Below, piece after piece: positions 63,743 to 64,000 of a stretch of DNA of 64,000 nucleotides. A program made the position numbers and the translations under genes. How positions within the stretch are numbered: position 1 is the stretch's first letter; every line of letters begins with the position of its first letter. Below the pieces are notes generated by a model. It was not told where the DNA came from. It saw only the letters and a program-made list of their open reading frames with translations, and searched no databases. Source of the DNA: Phycicoccus sp. CSK15P-2 (lineage in GTDB: Bacteria; Actinomycetota; Actinomycetes; Actinomycetales; Dermatophilaceae); NCBI RefSeq assembly GCF_016888005.1, contig NZ_JAFDVE010000011.1:145488-209487 (forward strand), in the 5' to 3' direction.

Positions 63743-64000
63743 GGCCCCGCGCCGCACAGCCGGCTCAGCTCACGGTCGGCCGTCCGTGCCGCACTTGACG
63801 ATCGGCCGGATGCAGTCGTTCACCCGGCGGGCCATCTCGTCCTCCGGCCAGGCGTTGAAGAAGTCTCCGTGCATCGTGTAGCCGGGCCCGGAGTCCAACC
63901 GGAACGCGGCCGGGTCGCCGGTCACCGGGTAGCGCATCACCTGGCGCAGCTTCGGCACGACGACCGGGTGGCTGTCCGGGCAGGCGCCGCCGACCGGGTA
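63743..64000. repeat. Copy 2 of the 258-bp direct duplication (cut by window end)
   Basis: Matches 62131-62388 base for base as far as can be read and is still matching at the last base. Its right boundary, and hence the total duplication length, is outside the window. Confidence 0.85.
63770..64000 (-). CDS. DUF1996 domain-containing protein, C-terminal part (runs off window)
   Basis: The final 76 codons of a DUF1996 gene: YPVGGACPDSHPVVVPKLRQ, then DSGPGYTMHGDFFNAWPEDE and CIRPIVKCGTDGRP. The start lies outside the window. DUF1996 proteins are usually secreted and have no established activity. The sequence is the same as the remnant at 62158-62514 over the shared part. Whether this copy is full length cannot be seen. 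Confidence 0.75.
   Translation of the reverse strand, partial: YPVGGACPDSHPVVVPKLRQVMRYPVTGDPAAFRLDSGPGYTMHGDFFNAWPEDEMARRVNDCIRPIVKCGTDGRP

Overview
This is a high-GC chromosomal window (roughly 72-73% G+C by eye) from an actinobacterium, most likely a member of the Intrasporangiaceae/Dermatophilaceae and relatives. The clues are the actinobacterial division and cell-wall (dcw) gene order with sepF, yggT and divIVA after ftsZ, a group 1 sigma factor of the HrdB/SigA type with a long Lys/Ala-rich head, SAM-IV riboswitches, a Ddn-type F420 nitroreductase, and families largely confined to actinobacteria (DUF4192, DUF6318, DUF2510, DUF222-HNH). The genus assignment is inference. No rRNA, tRNA, CRISPR array, insertion sequence or replication origin was recognised.

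Region 1 (1-22.6 kb, minus strand) is the dcw cluster, transcribed right to left: mraZ, rsmH, ftsL, ftsI, murE, murF, mraY, murD, ftsW, murG, murC, ftsQ, ftsZ, pgeF, yggS, sepF, yggT, divIVA, a TraR/DksA-type zinc-finger protein, lspA and rluD. Most junctions from rsmH to ftsQ are 4-base ATGA or GTGA overlaps, which implies translational coupling. The set makes lipid II (MurC-F, MraY, MurG), builds the septum (FtsZ, SepF, FtsQ, FtsL, FtsW, FtsI) and directs polar growth (DivIVA).

Region 2 (22.6-27.5 kb, plus strand) is a divergent operon, moxR - DUF58 - transglutaminase. The 391-bp gap shared with mraZ holds two inverted copies of a 17-bp MraZ-box-like element, one facing each operon. This is the most interesting regulatory observation in the window.

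Region 3 (27.6-45.4 kb) is mostly housekeeping: the principal sigma factor, a universal stress protein, metX and metY (each behind a SAM-IV riboswitch), DUF4192, DUF1232, EcsC and PAC2 proteins, a short family A DNA polymerase, HrpA helicase and a small EspC/WXG-like gene pair. An aldo/keto reductase closes the region.

Region 4 (45.4-52.6 kb) starts with a 26-bp tandem repeat and carries a Ddn-type nitroreductase, a membrane-protein pair, an alpha/beta hydrolase, ornithine aminotransferase, a patatin, a SprT-like protein with a KOW-like tail and an OFA-type MFS transporter.

Region 5 (52.7-64 kb) is accessory: a secreted protein with a DUF6318 lipoprotein, a secreted beta-helix protein behind a LacI-type operator, two tandem paralogues of unknown family, an 860-bp gene-free stretch, a DUF2510/Ltp-repeat protein with an apparent frameshift, a DUF222-HNH protein, and a matrixin-like metalloprotease between two copies of a DUF1996 3' end. 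The second copy runs off the window.
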